NCBI RefSeq assembly: GCF_019931215.1
Contig: NZ_JAIOUB010000003.1
Location: 310,001-374,000, forward strand
Direction: 5' to 3'
DNA length: 64,000 nt
Source: Alcanivorax limicola
Lineage (GTDB): Bacteria > Pseudomonadota > Gammaproteobacteria > Pseudomonadales > Alcanivoracaceae
Within the stretch, counting starts at the first letter, position 1; the number at the start of each line of letters is the position of its first letter. A program made the position numbers and the translations under genes. Positions 46,453 to 54,780 of this stretch are shown here, one piece after another. Below the pieces are notes generated by a model. It was not told where the DNA came from, searched no databases, and was given only the letters and a program-made list of their open reading frames with translations.

Positions 46453-47433
46453 ATGGCTCTGCCTGACATGCTCAAAGGCCGGCTTACGCTGCCGGTACTG
46501 GCGTCACCCATGTTTATCGTATCCGGCCCCGAGTTGGTCATTGAACAATGCAAGGCCGGCATCGTCGGCTCTTTCCCGGCGCTCAATGCCCGGCCCCAGT
46601 CTGCACTGCGGGAATGGATCCAGCGTATCAAGCGAGAGCTGGCCGAATATGCGGCGGCAAACCCGGACAAGACGGTCGCGCCTTTTGCGGTTAACCAGAT
46701 ATGCCATGCGAGCAATGACCGTCTGGAAGCCGACATGGCGGTCTGCGTGGAAGAAGAAGTGCCGATCATCATCACCAGCCTGCGCCCGCCTGCAGAACTG
46801 GTCCGCGCCACGCACGCCTATGGCGGGCTGGTGTTTCATGATGTGATCAATCAGCGTCATGCGCGCAAGGCGGCAGAGCAGGGGGTCGACGGCCTGATTC
46901 TGGTCAGCGCCGGCGCCGGTGGCCATGCCGGTTCGTTGAGTCCGTTTGCCTTGCTGCGGGAAATCAAATCCTGGTACGAGGGTACGGTGATTCTCTCCGG
47001 CGCCATCGCTGACGGCGCCTCGGTGGCCGGTGCCATCGCCATGGGAGCAGATCTTGCCTATATGGGGACGCGCTTCATTGCGACGGAAGAGGCCAACTCT
47101 GATGAGCGTTACCGCGCGATGCTGGTGAAGGGTTCTGCAGACGATGTGGTCTACAGCTCTCTGTTCACCGGTGTGCATGGCAATTATCTGAGAGAGTCGG
47201 TGGCCGAGGCCGGCTATGATCCAGACAAGTTGCCACAAGGTGATCCCTCCAAGATGGATTTCGGTTCCGGCGGCAACAGCGACAAGAAAGTCTGGAAAGA
47301 TATTCTGGGTTCAGGCCAGGGCATCGGCAGCATTCGTGATGTGCCCAAAGTCAGCGAGTTGGTGCAACGCCTGCGCAACGAGTTTTCTACCGCTGCGTCG
47401 CAGTTCGAACAGGTGACGCGCCCCTATCGTTGA
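46453..47433 (+). CDS. nitronate monooxygenase
   Basis: 326 residues from ATG 46453 with AAGGA eight bases upstream. TIM-barrel FMN motifs: LPVLASPMFIVSGPEL at the N-terminus, AGAGGHAG (about 153-160) at the phosphate site, SGAIADG and GADLAYMGTRFIATEE. These match nitronate monooxygenases, which oxidise toxic nitronates such as propionate-3-nitronate to aldehydes plus nitrite using O2. A promoter-like TATAAA occurs about 50 bases upstream of the start. It stands alone and ends in the palindromic hairpin at 47471. Confidence 0.88.
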   Translation: MALPDMLKGRLTLPVLASPMFIVSGPELVIEQCKAGIVGSFPALNARPQSALREWIQRIKRELAEYAAANPDKTVAPFAVNQICHASNDRLEADMAVCVEEEVPIIITSLRPPAELVRATHAYGGLVFHDVINQRHARKAAEQGVDGLILVSAGAGGHAGSLSPFALLREIKSWYEGTVILSGAIADGASVAGAIAMGADLAYMGTRFIATEEANSDERYRAMLVKGSADDVVYSSLFTGVHGNYLRESVAEAGYDPDKLPQGDPSKMDFGSGGNSDKKVWKDILGSGQGIGSIRDVPKVSELVQRLRNEFSTAASQFEQVTRPYR

Positions 47434-47470
47434 CAGATATTCTGACGTGATTGACAAGCAAGAAGTCAGC

Positions 47471-47490
47471 CGGGCGTGAATTCACGCCCG
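47471..47490 (+). terminator. 20-bp perfect palindrome after the nitronate monooxygenase gene
   Basis: CGGGCGTGAATTCACGCCCG is fully self-complementary and can fold as an eight-pair stem with an AATT loop; TTCTGATT follows. It probably works as a terminator, although the inner GTGAATTCAC also resembles the palindrome at 47559 and could be a protein site. Confidence 0.55.
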
Positions 47491-47550
47491 TTCTGATTAC
47501 CCTCCGGCAACATATCAATGCACGCCTTTCACACTTCATCATTTAATCCG

Positions 47551-47570
47551 ATATTCGCGTGAATATTCAC
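47551..47570. promoter_or_regulatory. overlapping palindromes, possible operator of the haem-protein gene
   Basis: ATATTC-GCGT-GAATAT (47551-47566) and GTGAATATTCAC (47559-47570) are perfect inverted repeats that overlap. They lie in the 264-base gap before the two-haem gene, about 130 bases upstream of its ATG. I cannot assign a regulator. The rest of the gap shows no gene; CTGACGGG is repeated twice close to the RBS. Confidence 0.4.
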
Positions 47571-47697
47571 CTGACCTCCACGTCATCGGGTCCAACGTCC
47601 CGAGGGAGTAACGTTTGCACGCTACTCGGGGCACCGGATTACCGTCATGACAAGCACTGAAGAAACGCTGACGGGCTGACGGGCAAAAGGAAAAGAA

Positions 47698-49500
47698 ATG
47701 CGGGTGGAGGTACGTATCGTGAATCAATTATCCATGGCGCGCTGGTATAGCGCCGGAAAGATGTCAGCGGGCATGCTCATGCTCGGTCTGGCAACGCTTG
47801 TTCTCAGTGCTTGCGGCGGTAGCAGCAGCGTGAGACCCAATGTATTGCTGCTGGAAGAGCCGGTGTCGGCGGCGCTGGGCGGTACTTTTATGACACAAGA
47901 TGGTGCGGTGACCGTTGTCGTGCCACCTGATGCACTCGATCAGGACGGCACATTGCGCATCGTGCGGCAGGGCGTACCGCCACGTACGCCGGACAATACG
48001 ACGCCGGTGAGTGACGCCTTCGATATCCGGATTCTCGGTGCGGTAATAACAGAGAATGTCAGCATCGAGCTGGCGGTGCGGGATGCGCCGCAGCATCCTC
48101 AGGTCGCAGAGGTCCTGCGACTGGATCTCAATGGTTGGGACCGGGTTCGCGGCAGTTTTTTTCGTGCCTCCGAAAGCCGCACTATCGGTTTGACCAGAGA
48201 GACAAGCATCTTCCGTGCAGTGAACCGACAGCTCCGCACTGCCACGGGTGACGGGGTTGCCCGCGGTCAGGATGTATTCCTGTACGAAACTTATGAGAAC
48301 GAAGATATCTGGGGCGGTGTGATAGGTCTGCATGAGTTGCTGAACGGACTTGCGCCGTCCACCGCTGTGGCGGTCGGCGCGCAGATTGATCTGAATCGCG
48401 TACCTCAAGGCATCGTAGATGTACTGCTTGGCGACAATTTCCAGGCCAAGCAGGATGCGCTGGAAGACCCCGCCATTACCCGGGCGCTGATTCAGGCTGA
48501 TGCCGTCGTCGGCGTGCGTGGTTTCTTCGATGACATGGATAACCCGGACATGATGACGTCTGCGGGCATCACCTGCGCGCTGTGTCACGTTAACGTGACA
48601 CCGACAGAGTTTGAATTGAGCGCGGGTGAACTCACGCCACTGCCCATCGGGCCGCTGGCGCTGGATGGCTTGCCCAACTACGACATGAACACCGGCGTCA
48701 TCATTTCCCTGACACCGTTTGTGCAGGGCATGCCCGACGGGCAGGCGAAAGATGATCTGATCGCCGCACTGGAAGGATGGGGGCCGGGACGCCACGATGT
48801 GCGCGCCTTCGGCGCCTTCAACCCGCTGGATGACGGCGTGGACAATCCGACAACCTTCCCGCCGTTGTGGAATTTCGTCGATCTCGGTGCACAGGGCTAT
48901 CGCTACAACTGGGACGGGGAGTTCATCAATGATCCGGAAAACGGACTGCCCAACGGCTTGGCCAGTCAGGCCGAAGCGGTTTATCACCTCGTGATGGGTG
49001 GCAAAGGCGCCTTCGGCACCGACACCGGCACCTTGCCGCCGCACCTGCGTAGCGCCCCACCTCAGGATTTGATTGATGCCCTGGTCGCGGCTGCCAATAT
49101 GCCAAACATCATTCCGGAGCAGGATCTGCTCGACGTGCAGGACTGGCAGCGCAGTTTCACCAGCCCGGCACCGGGCATGTTCGATGAAGCACTGGCGGAG
49201 GAAGGTTTCCAGCTCTTCTACGGCCGTGCCAACTGCGGCGGTTGTCACAACACCGGAGAATTCACCGGGAATGTGATCACGGCAGCCATTACGGACGAGC
49301 CCCCCATGGGTGGGCTGGCTGGCGGTATCAAGACGCCGGGTCTGCGCGGGATCGGTTTCACTGCGCCTTACTTCCATGACGGCAGTGCTGCCACGCTGGA
49401 AGAAGTCGTGGAAACCTATTCGCGCAACCTGGGTGGTGTGCCGGATGACCTGACAGTAGAAGAAATTGCAGCGGTCGCGGAGTATATGCGCTCGCTGTAA
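47698..49500 (+). CDS. two-haem c-type cytochrome lipoprotein (CCP/MauG-like C-terminus)
   Basis: 600 residues; AAGGAAAAG precedes the ATG. A lipobox (LVLSAC, Cys39) follows an unusually long N-terminal region. Residues about 55-190 form a beta-rich domain of unknown type. Haem c sites are CALCH (293-297) and CGGCH (513-517). The C-terminal part, TPGLRGIGFTAPYFHDGSAATLEEVVETY, is the classical peroxidase/MauG segment, so the last third belongs to that superfamily. It would sit on the periplasmic side of a membrane, accepting electrons from quinol pools or reducing peroxide. The 216-residue spacing between haems is longer than in simple di-haem peroxidases. It appears to be a single-gene unit. 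Confidence 0.8.
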   Translation: MRVEVRIVNQLSMARWYSAGKMSAGMLMLGLATLVLSACGGSSSVRPNVLLLEEPVSAALGGTFMTQDGAVTVVVPPDALDQDGTLRIVRQGVPPRTPDNTTPVSDAFDIRILGAVITENVSIELAVRDAPQHPQVAEVLRLDLNGWDRVRGSFFRASESRTIGLTRETSIFRAVNRQLRTATGDGVARGQDVFLYETYENEDIWGGVIGLHELLNGLAPSTAVAVGAQIDLNRVPQGIVDVLLGDNFQAKQDALEDPAITRALIQADAVVGVRGFFDDMDNPDMMTSAGITCALCHVNVTPTEFELSAGELTPLPIGPLALDGLPNYDMNTGVIISLTPFVQGMPDGQAKDDLIAALEGWGPGRHDVRAFGAFNPLDDGVDNPTTFPPLWNFVDLGAQGYRYNWDGEFINDPENGLPNGLASQAEAVYHLVMGGKGAFGTDTGTLPPHLRSAPPQDLIDALVAAANMPNIIPEQDLLDVQDWQRSFTSPAPGMFDEALAEEGFQLFYGRANCGGCHNTGEFTGNVITAAITDEPPMGGLAGGIKTPGLRGIGFTAPYFHDGSAATLEEVVETYSRNLGGVPDDLTVEEIAAVAEYMRSL

Positions 49501-49509
49501 CGCAACATG

Positions 49510-49540
49510 CCCGGCAGTGATGGAGGTCGTCACTGCCGGG
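49510..49540. terminator. bidirectional hairpin between convergent genes
   Basis: CCCGGCAGTGA (49510-49520) pairs perfectly over 11 bases with TCACTGCCGGG (49530-49540), loop of nine. It lies ten bases after the haem-protein stop and before the stop of the convergent gene at 49558. The T-tract is poor, but the stem is strong. Confidence 0.7.
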
Positions 49541-49557
49541 TATGATCTCGCCAGCTA

Positions 49558-50217
49558 TCAGGTTGTTTCATCCATATCCCTGCGCTCCACAGCGGAATAA
49601 TGCGAAAGTACCTTGTCGCGATCTGCCGCACTCAATGCATCAAGAATCACCCGTTGCCGATCAGGGGAAACCCCCAGACACACCCGTGCAGCGATAGCGT
49701 GGTTGCCGCCGGCACAAGCGGCTTTCCCTAACTTCACCAGGTAGGTGTTCGAAAAGCGGCGCGCAATGTTCACCACGCGTTCCGGATCGGCCAGATGCGG
49801 TGCGATATGCATCACGCCCTCGGGATCGTTCAGAGTGACGATAAAGGCACGAATCTCATTCTCTGTCAGCAGATCGGCAAAGCCGGCGGTGATCTCGTAT
49901 TTCCCCTTGTCCATCAGGGCCCGGGCGATGGCGATCCAGACATCGTTGGGCATGTGATCCAGCAGATCGCGGATTTCCTGCGGCGCCAGGTACAGGGTGA
50001 CATCGGCATTGAAGTCGGGCGCAAGCCGCTGGGTCACCGGCAGCATCAGCGGTCCCGGTGTGTGCACTGCCAGGGTGGCCGTGCGGCGCGGGCCGAGCAC
50101 ATGGGTCACGAAGGGCACCTTGATGAACAAGGGTATGAAGCGTTGTACAGACAGCAGGATACGAAAGAGTGGGCCAACCGCCGGTCGAGGTCGCGGTGTC
50201 AGTGCGGAGCTGGTCAT
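49558..50217 (-). CDS. hypothetical helical protein
   Basis: 219 residues from ATG 50217, with GGGGAG at good distance. A Pro/Arg-rich N-terminus and a hydrophobic stretch (LFRILLSVQRFIPLFIKVPF) are followed by about 150 residues of short helices with an ALP-like repeat rhythm (LAPQEIRDLLDHMP, FADLLTENEIRAFIV, IAPHLADPERVVNIA). This resembles armadillo-like or MgtE-N-like superhelices only in general pattern. There is no catalytic motif, and two cysteines lie near the C-terminus. I do not recognise the family. Confidence 0.6.
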   Translation of the reverse strand: MTSSALTPRPRPAVGPLFRILLSVQRFIPLFIKVPFVTHVLGPRRTATLAVHTPGPLMLPVTQRLAPDFNADVTLYLAPQEIRDLLDHMPNDVWIAIARALMDKGKYEITAGFADLLTENEIRAFIVTLNDPEGVMHIAPHLADPERVVNIARRFSNTYLVKLGKAACAGGNHAIAARVCLGVSPDRQRVILDALSAADRDKVLSHYSAVERRDMDETT

Positions 50218-50522
50218 GAGTGTTCTCCCCATAGTCAGAGTGATGTAGCACGCCAAACAGGGGGGGAGCGCCGGTAATCGGCCATTGTTGTCATAGCATC
50301 AGGCCGGGCGTTTCCCCCAGGATTCCTGATACATCGGCTGCGCCGGTAATTTTCAGCCGGTACTTTTCAACAGTGCGGCTCAACAGTGCTGCGGCGCGCC
50401 GTTATTATTGTTATCTGCGCAATATGTTGCGGTCAGCGCAGACAAAGTGCAAGGGCAATGCCGGAGCCACAGGCGGCCCCGGGGGGCGAATTTACGGTGC
50501 GGGGAGCGCGCGATCCGGTCTA
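50218..50522. other. 305-base intergenic stretch without a gene
   Basis: It lies between the start of the helical orphan gene and the stop of the nuclease gene, both minus strand. It holds GC-rich short repeats (GCCGGTA three times, CAACAGTGC twice) and a probable promoter for the orphan gene that I cannot define. No tRNA, small RNA or open frame with an RBS is evident. Confidence 0.5.
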
Positions 50523-51482
50523 TCAACTGAACACTGCCTCCAGCGAAGGAGCATCCAGCAGGGCCAGCGCCCAGTTGTGCAATTGCGTTGCGTCAGCAAC
50601 GCGCAGCCGATCCTGTACCCACAGTGGAACGTCGCCGAAGCGGCGCTCGATGACCGCAGTAGCAATCGCCGTGGCCTCTTCCTTGCGGCCCTGCTCCAGC
50701 CCCTGCTCAAGACCTTGCTCTCTCCAGTCCCGGGTCCAGTCTTTCACTCGTTCAGACAACATGGTATCGACCTCCTGCAAATCCTGTATCTCGGGTATGG
50801 GTGTATCCCGCATTCGGCGTGGAAGCAAGACCCGGCGTAACCAGGCGGTGATGCTACGCCGCAAATCCGCCTGCTCCGGTGTATCCAGCCAGTCTATCAG
50901 AAGTCTCAGGACCCGCCTGAAATCCTCCTTCGTGCGGCTGGTCTCCAGCCGAAACAGTGCGGCCACCAGGTTACGTTCCCCGGGCAGCGCGGCCTCCTCA
51001 TAGGCGCCTTCATCCAGCAACAGGTAGCGCATGGCAGGGCGCCAGGGGGTGAGGGCGCCCGGCCCGGGGTGTATCAGGTCCGCGATGTGCTGCGGAGCGC
51101 GCCAGCGTGGCTCGCCGTTGTACAGCACAACAGGCAGCACCGGAGGCAACAGCCGGTCGCTCTCCAGCTGATCGCCGCGGATTAAATCCTGATACAGCAA
51201 GGCGACATACGCCATGATGCGCACGGCCATAAAGCGGTCCACGGAAGACTGGAATTCCAGCAGAATGTAAACGTAGAGCCAGTCGTCCCCCCAGCGCACG
51301 CGCCAGATGACATCGTCACAGCGGCTGCGCAGATCGTCCGTCACATAGCTGGTATTGACCCGCTCAAGGGTGTCGAGATCCAGTTCATTCGTCCAGGTGC
51401 CCGGTGTGAACCCCAGTAGCAGGTCCCGCACCATGGCCTGGTGCGAGAACAGCAGCCGGTAAGCGGTATCGTGGTCGTCCAT
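50523..51482 (-). CDS. Rpn-family PD-(D/E)XK nuclease (PF04754 type)
   Basis: 319 residues from ATG 51482 with AGGAG upstream. The nuclease core is Asp57 in CDDVIW, then Glu76-x-Gln78 in LLEFQSS, the E-x-Q variant of PD-(D/E)XK. An N-terminal HDTAYRLLFSH and the middle YQDLIRG and LPVVLYNGEPRW are typical of this family, often mislabelled as transposases. A Gln/Glu repeat REQGLEQGLEQGRKEE (about 260-275) precedes the C-terminal helices. Rpn proteins are DNA endonucleases linked to recombination and, in some cases, phage defence. No terminal repeats or target duplication suggest an IS element. It stands alone on the minus strand. Confidence 0.85.
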   Translation of the reverse strand: MDDHDTAYRLLFSHQAMVRDLLLGFTPGTWTNELDLDTLERVNTSYVTDDLRSRCDDVIWRVRWGDDWLYVYILLEFQSSVDRFMAVRIMAYVALLYQDLIRGDQLESDRLLPPVLPVVLYNGEPRWRAPQHIADLIHPGPGALTPWRPAMRYLLLDEGAYEEAALPGERNLVAALFRLETSRTKEDFRRVLRLLIDWLDTPEQADLRRSITAWLRRVLLPRRMRDTPIPEIQDLQEVDTMLSERVKDWTRDWREQGLEQGLEQGRKEEATAIATAVIERRFGDVPLWVQDRLRVADATQLHNWALALLDAPSLEAVFS

Positions 51483-51593
51483 GCCACACTCCTGCGCGTC
51501 CATTCAGGTGCATAGCCTGACAGAGCCGGCCGCCTGGTGCTGTCAGCCTGAGCGGAAGTGCAGGTAAGCGAATGACGTCTGGTGTTGTCAGTC

Positions 51594-52589
51594 TCAGGCG
51601 CGGGCTTGGCGAAAACGTTGTCGGTAGGCGCCCGGTGACACGGCGACCTCTTTGCGGAACAGGCGCCGGAATGAACTGACATCGGTGTAACCGACCTGCG
51701 TAACAATATGCTCCAGCGGCAGGTCTGATTGCTCCAGCAGGCGCTTGGCGGTATCGATGCGCATCTTCTGCAAGTAGTGTCCCGGTGGCATGCCTGCGAC
51801 TTCCCGGAAGCGACGAATGAAGGAACGCTCGCTCATGTTTGCCCAGGCCGCCATGTCGCTGACAGACAGGGGCGTGTCGAGTTGCTCGCGCATGCGGTCT
51901 ATCACCTGCTCAAGCGCGCTGTCGCGGCTGGCGGTGAGATGCTCGGCATTCAGGTAGGGCGCCTGCGAGGCACTGCCCGGGTCCACCAGCATGATGCGCG
52001 CGCAGGCGCTGGCCACCTGCGCGTCCATATACCGCGCGATCAGCCGCAGACTGACATGCATCCACGACGCCGCTGAGCCGCCGCACAGCAGGTTGCCATC
52101 TTCGGTGACCACTTCTCGCGGATGCAGATCGACGGCCGGGTAACGGCGGCGGAACGACTTGGTCAGCCACCAGCTGGTGGTGGCGCGGCGGCCATCCAGC
52201 AAACCGGCCTCGGCCAGTACGAAGGTGCCGCTGCAGATGCCGCACAGCACTTTGCCTGCCTGGTGTTGGGCTTTCAGCCAGCTGAGGTAGCCTTCGGGCA
52301 TGGCCGATACATAATGGCTGACCTCGCGACCGGTGCGGTGATTGAAGCCGGGAATGATGATGATGTCGGCTTCGCGGGCGCGCATGTAATTGCCCTCTAC
52401 CGGCAGCATGAAGCCTGCCGAGCTGCGCACGGGTTTCCCGTCCACGGAAACCACGGTCCAGCTGAACCGCTGATGTGCCGGCAGATCGGCCAGATCTGCC
52501 TGGATATTGGCGATATTGAGCACCTCAAGCGGACCGGTGACACCTGTTGCCAGAATGTCGTCTACGGCGAAAACTGTCACCTTTGGCAT
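51594..52589 (-). CDS. GlxA-type transcriptional regulator (DJ-1/PfpI + AraC HTH)
   Basis: 331 residues from ATG 52589, chosen for GAGG upstream and the family-typical start PKVTVFAVDDILATG. Residues 1-185 form a DJ-1/PfpI-like domain with an elbow at Cys119 (GICSGTF); residues about 225-325 hold two AraC helix-turn-helices (AWANMSERSFIRRFREVAG and VTQVGYTDVSSFRRLFRK). Such regulators usually sense a small nitrogenous metabolite, for example carnitine, choline or arginine derivatives. It is divergent from the small membrane-protein gene, 113 bases between starts, and may control it or itself. Confidence 0.88.
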   Translation of the reverse strand: MPKVTVFAVDDILATGVTGPLEVLNIANIQADLADLPAHQRFSWTVVSVDGKPVRSSAGFMLPVEGNYMRAREADIIIIPGFNHRTGREVSHYVSAMPEGYLSWLKAQHQAGKVLCGICSGTFVLAEAGLLDGRRATTSWWLTKSFRRRYPAVDLHPREVVTEDGNLLCGGSAASWMHVSLRLIARYMDAQVASACARIMLVDPGSASQAPYLNAEHLTASRDSALEQVIDRMREQLDTPLSVSDMAAWANMSERSFIRRFREVAGMPPGHYLQKMRIDTAKRLLEQSDLPLEHIVTQVGYTDVSSFRRLFRKEVAVSPGAYRQRFRQARA

Positions 52590-52702
52590 GAATGGCACCT
52601 CATGTGTGGCGGATATGGCCATAACAATGTCAATAACGCCACTCTTGCACTGATAAGTCAAGGCGTATTCTGAATGTGTCAATCAAGGCAGGGAGGTGCG
52701 AC

Positions 52703-53185
52703 ATGCGCACAGTAACCGGCAACTTTTACGACGAACTGTCCCGCGAACTTTTTGATCGCGATACCCGTCTGGCGCGGCCCGCCAGTCATATTCCAGTGGT
52801 CAGTGAGCTGGCTCGCCTGAGTGCCCCGCTGGGCATGGCCAGCGCAGGAGCCGGGTTGCTGATGCTGGCAGGCCTGCTGGGCGCGGCGCTGGGTCTGGTG
52901 CCGGCCTACGCTGGCAGCCTGTTCCTGGTGGTCATGGCCTGGGTGATGGTGGCGCTGGCGCTGGATGGTGACCGCCCGGTGTTCATGCTGGCTGCGGTTG
53001 CCAATCTGCTGGTCACCTTACTGGCGTTGTATCAGGGTGCAGCGATGCTGCCGATCTATGGCGCCCATGGTTTGCTGGTGGGGATTGCCCTGCTGGACCG
53101 TGTCGCCCTGAATCGCGGCGCCGTACAGATCTGGTTTGGCGCCGAGCTGGCCGCGCTCGGCGTGCTGGTAGTGACGCACTTGTAG
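52703..53185 (+). CDS. small integral membrane protein, unknown function
   Basis: 160 residues from ATG 52703, with GGGAGG at good distance. A 50-residue soluble N-terminus is followed by four or five hydrophobic helices (LLMLAGLLGAALGLV, LFLVVMAWVMVALAL, FMLAAVANLLVTLLAL, and a C-terminal pair). No transport signature is visible. Its only upstream neighbour is the divergent GlxA-type regulator, so that protein is the likely regulator. A strong terminator follows. Confidence 0.7.
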   Translation: MRTVTGNFYDELSRELFDRDTRLARPASHIPVVSELARLSAPLGMASAGAGLLMLAGLLGAALGLVPAYAGSLFLVVMAWVMVALALDGDRPVFMLAAVANLLVTLLALYQGAAMLPIYGAHGLLVGIALLDRVALNRGAVQIWFGAELAALGVLVVTHL

Positions 53186-53256
53186 TGATGTTTCTGTAGT
53201 GACGTTCCTGAGAGGCCTGCTCGCGTAGAGGCCTGCCCGTAAACGTGCTCCGTTCT

Positions 53257-53284
53257 GCCGCCCATCATCGGGCGGCTTTTTTTT
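53257..53284 (+). terminator. Rho-independent terminator
   Basis: GCCGCCC (53257-53263) and GGGCGGC (53270-53276) form a perfect stem with a six-base loop, followed by eight T residues. It points plus-ward, ending the membrane-protein transcript before the convergent aldehyde dehydrogenase gene. Confidence 0.93.
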
Positions 53285-53311
53285 CCCTTGTTGAAACAGC
53301 TCTGCACACTG

Positions 53312-54742
53312 CTACTGCGGCGTGCGGATCACCAGAAGTCGCTCCTCGGTCATATCGCGAATCGCCCAGCGAATGCCCTCACGTCCCAGCCCGGAATCCT
53401 TGACGCCACCGTAGGGCATATTGTCGACCCGCCAGGACGGCACATCACCGATGACCACGCCGCCGACTTCGAGCAGATCCCAGGCACGGTGCGCCTTGTA
53501 CAGATCGCGGGTGAAAATACCCGCCTGCAGGCCGAAGGTGCTTGCGTTGACGGTCTCCAGCACACGATCAAAATCGTCGAAGGCTTCCAGTACTGCCACT
53601 GGACCGAACGCTTCGTCGTCGACAATGCTGCACCCGGCTGGCACGTTTTCCAGCAGCGTCGGTTCGAGCATGGCACCGTTGCGGCCGCCGCCGCACAGCA
53701 AGGTGCCACCGCGCTCCACGCCTTCCTGTATCCAGTTTTCCAGACGTTGCGCTTCCCCTTCCGAGATCACCGGACCGATAAAGGTCTCCTCGTCACGGGG
53801 ATCGCCCATCTTCAGGGTGCGGGTTTTTGCCACCAGCTTCTGTTTCAGCTTGTCGTAGATGGCGCGATGGCCGTAGATGCGCTGGACGCCGATGCAGCTT
53901 TGGCCCGATTGATAGAAGGCGCCGAACACGATGCGCTCCACGGCATCTTCCAGATCTGCATCCTCATCCACGACGCAGGCCGCGTTGCCGCCGAGTTCAA
54001 GCACCACCGGTTTCTTGCCGGCGCGAGCTTTCAGGTCCCAGCCGACCTGGGGTGAGCCGGTAAAGCTCAGCAGTTTCAGGCGCTCGTCTTCGGTAAACAG
54101 GTCTGCGCCGTCGCGGTGGCAAGGCAGAATGGAAAAGGCGCCTTTGGGCAGGTTGGTTTCTGCCAGCACTTCGCCGATGATCAGGGCGCCGATGGGGGTG
54201 CGGCTGGCGGGTTTGAGCACAAACGGGCAGCCTGCTGCAATCGCGGGCGCTACCTTGTGGGCGGCGAGATTGAGCGGAAAGTTGAAGGGCGAGATGAAGG
54301 AGCAGGGGCCGATGGGCACGCGCTTGGTAAAGCCGCGATAGCCTTTTGCCCGGGCAGAAATTTCCAGATTCAGCACTTCGCCGTCAATGCGAACGGCTTC
54401 TTCCGCCGCTACACGAAACGTATCCACCAGCCGACCTACTTCGCCCCGTGCATCGCGAATCGGTTTGCCTGCTTCGATACACAGCGCCATGGCAAGCTCT
54501 TCGCTGCGCTCGCGGAAGCGCATGACGCAGTGATCGAGTACGGCCTGGCGCTCGTAGGGTGCCATGGCGGCCATGGCGGCGGCCGCCTTGACGGTGCCGG
54601 CGATGCCCTGATCAATGGCCTTGCGGTCGGCCAGGGCAACGTGGGTGGCGATCTCGCCGGAGTATTTGTCTGTCACGGCCAGGTCTTTGTTGGCGTAGAT
54701 CGGCTCATTGGCCAGATAGTACGGGTATGCATCCTTCAGCAT
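53312..54742 (-). CDS. NAD(P)-dependent aldehyde dehydrogenase
   Basis: 476 residues with AGGGAG upstream. Catalytic Cys283 (QSGQSCIG), Glu249 (LELGGNAA) and the oxyanion Asn154 (PFNFPLN) are present. VLKPASRTP is the dinucleotide region. The enzyme oxidises an aldehyde to an acid; its overall sequence is closest, by eye, to non-phosphorylating glyceraldehyde-3-P or sulfo/phosphono-aldehyde dehydrogenases, so the substrate is uncertain. The gene follows the acetolactate-synthase-like gene by 38 bases on the same strand, so they form an operon. In that order the synthase product, or its decarboxylation aldehyde, could be the substrate. Confidence 0.88.
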   Translation of the reverse strand: MLKDAYPYYLANEPIYANKDLAVTDKYSGEIATHVALADRKAIDQGIAGTVKAAAAMAAMAPYERQAVLDHCVMRFRERSEELAMALCIEAGKPIRDARGEVGRLVDTFRVAAEEAVRIDGEVLNLEISARAKGYRGFTKRVPIGPCSFISPFNFPLNLAAHKVAPAIAAGCPFVLKPASRTPIGALIIGEVLAETNLPKGAFSILPCHRDGADLFTEDERLKLLSFTGSPQVGWDLKARAGKKPVVLELGGNAACVVDEDADLEDAVERIVFGAFYQSGQSCIGVQRIYGHRAIYDKLKQKLVAKTRTLKMGDPRDEETFIGPVISEGEAQRLENWIQEGVERGGTLLCGGGRNGAMLEPTLLENVPAGCSIVDDEAFGPVAVLEAFDDFDRVLETVNASTFGLQAGIFTRDLYKAHRAWDLLEVGGVVIGDVPSWRVDNMPYGGVKDSGLGREGIRWAIRDMTEERLLVIRTPQ

Positions 54743-54780
54743 CGGGGTCTCCCTTGATGTGTTAAAGCGCGCGGGATGTA

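Noticed and set aside
47764-49533. 589-codon open frame antisense to the haem protein
   Set aside because: The sense strand has an RBS, lipobox and both CXXCH motifs; the antisense frame has no start context.
50523-51482. Possible transposase or IS element
   Set aside because: Family is PD-(D/E)XK Rpn type; no inverted terminal repeats or target duplications flank it.
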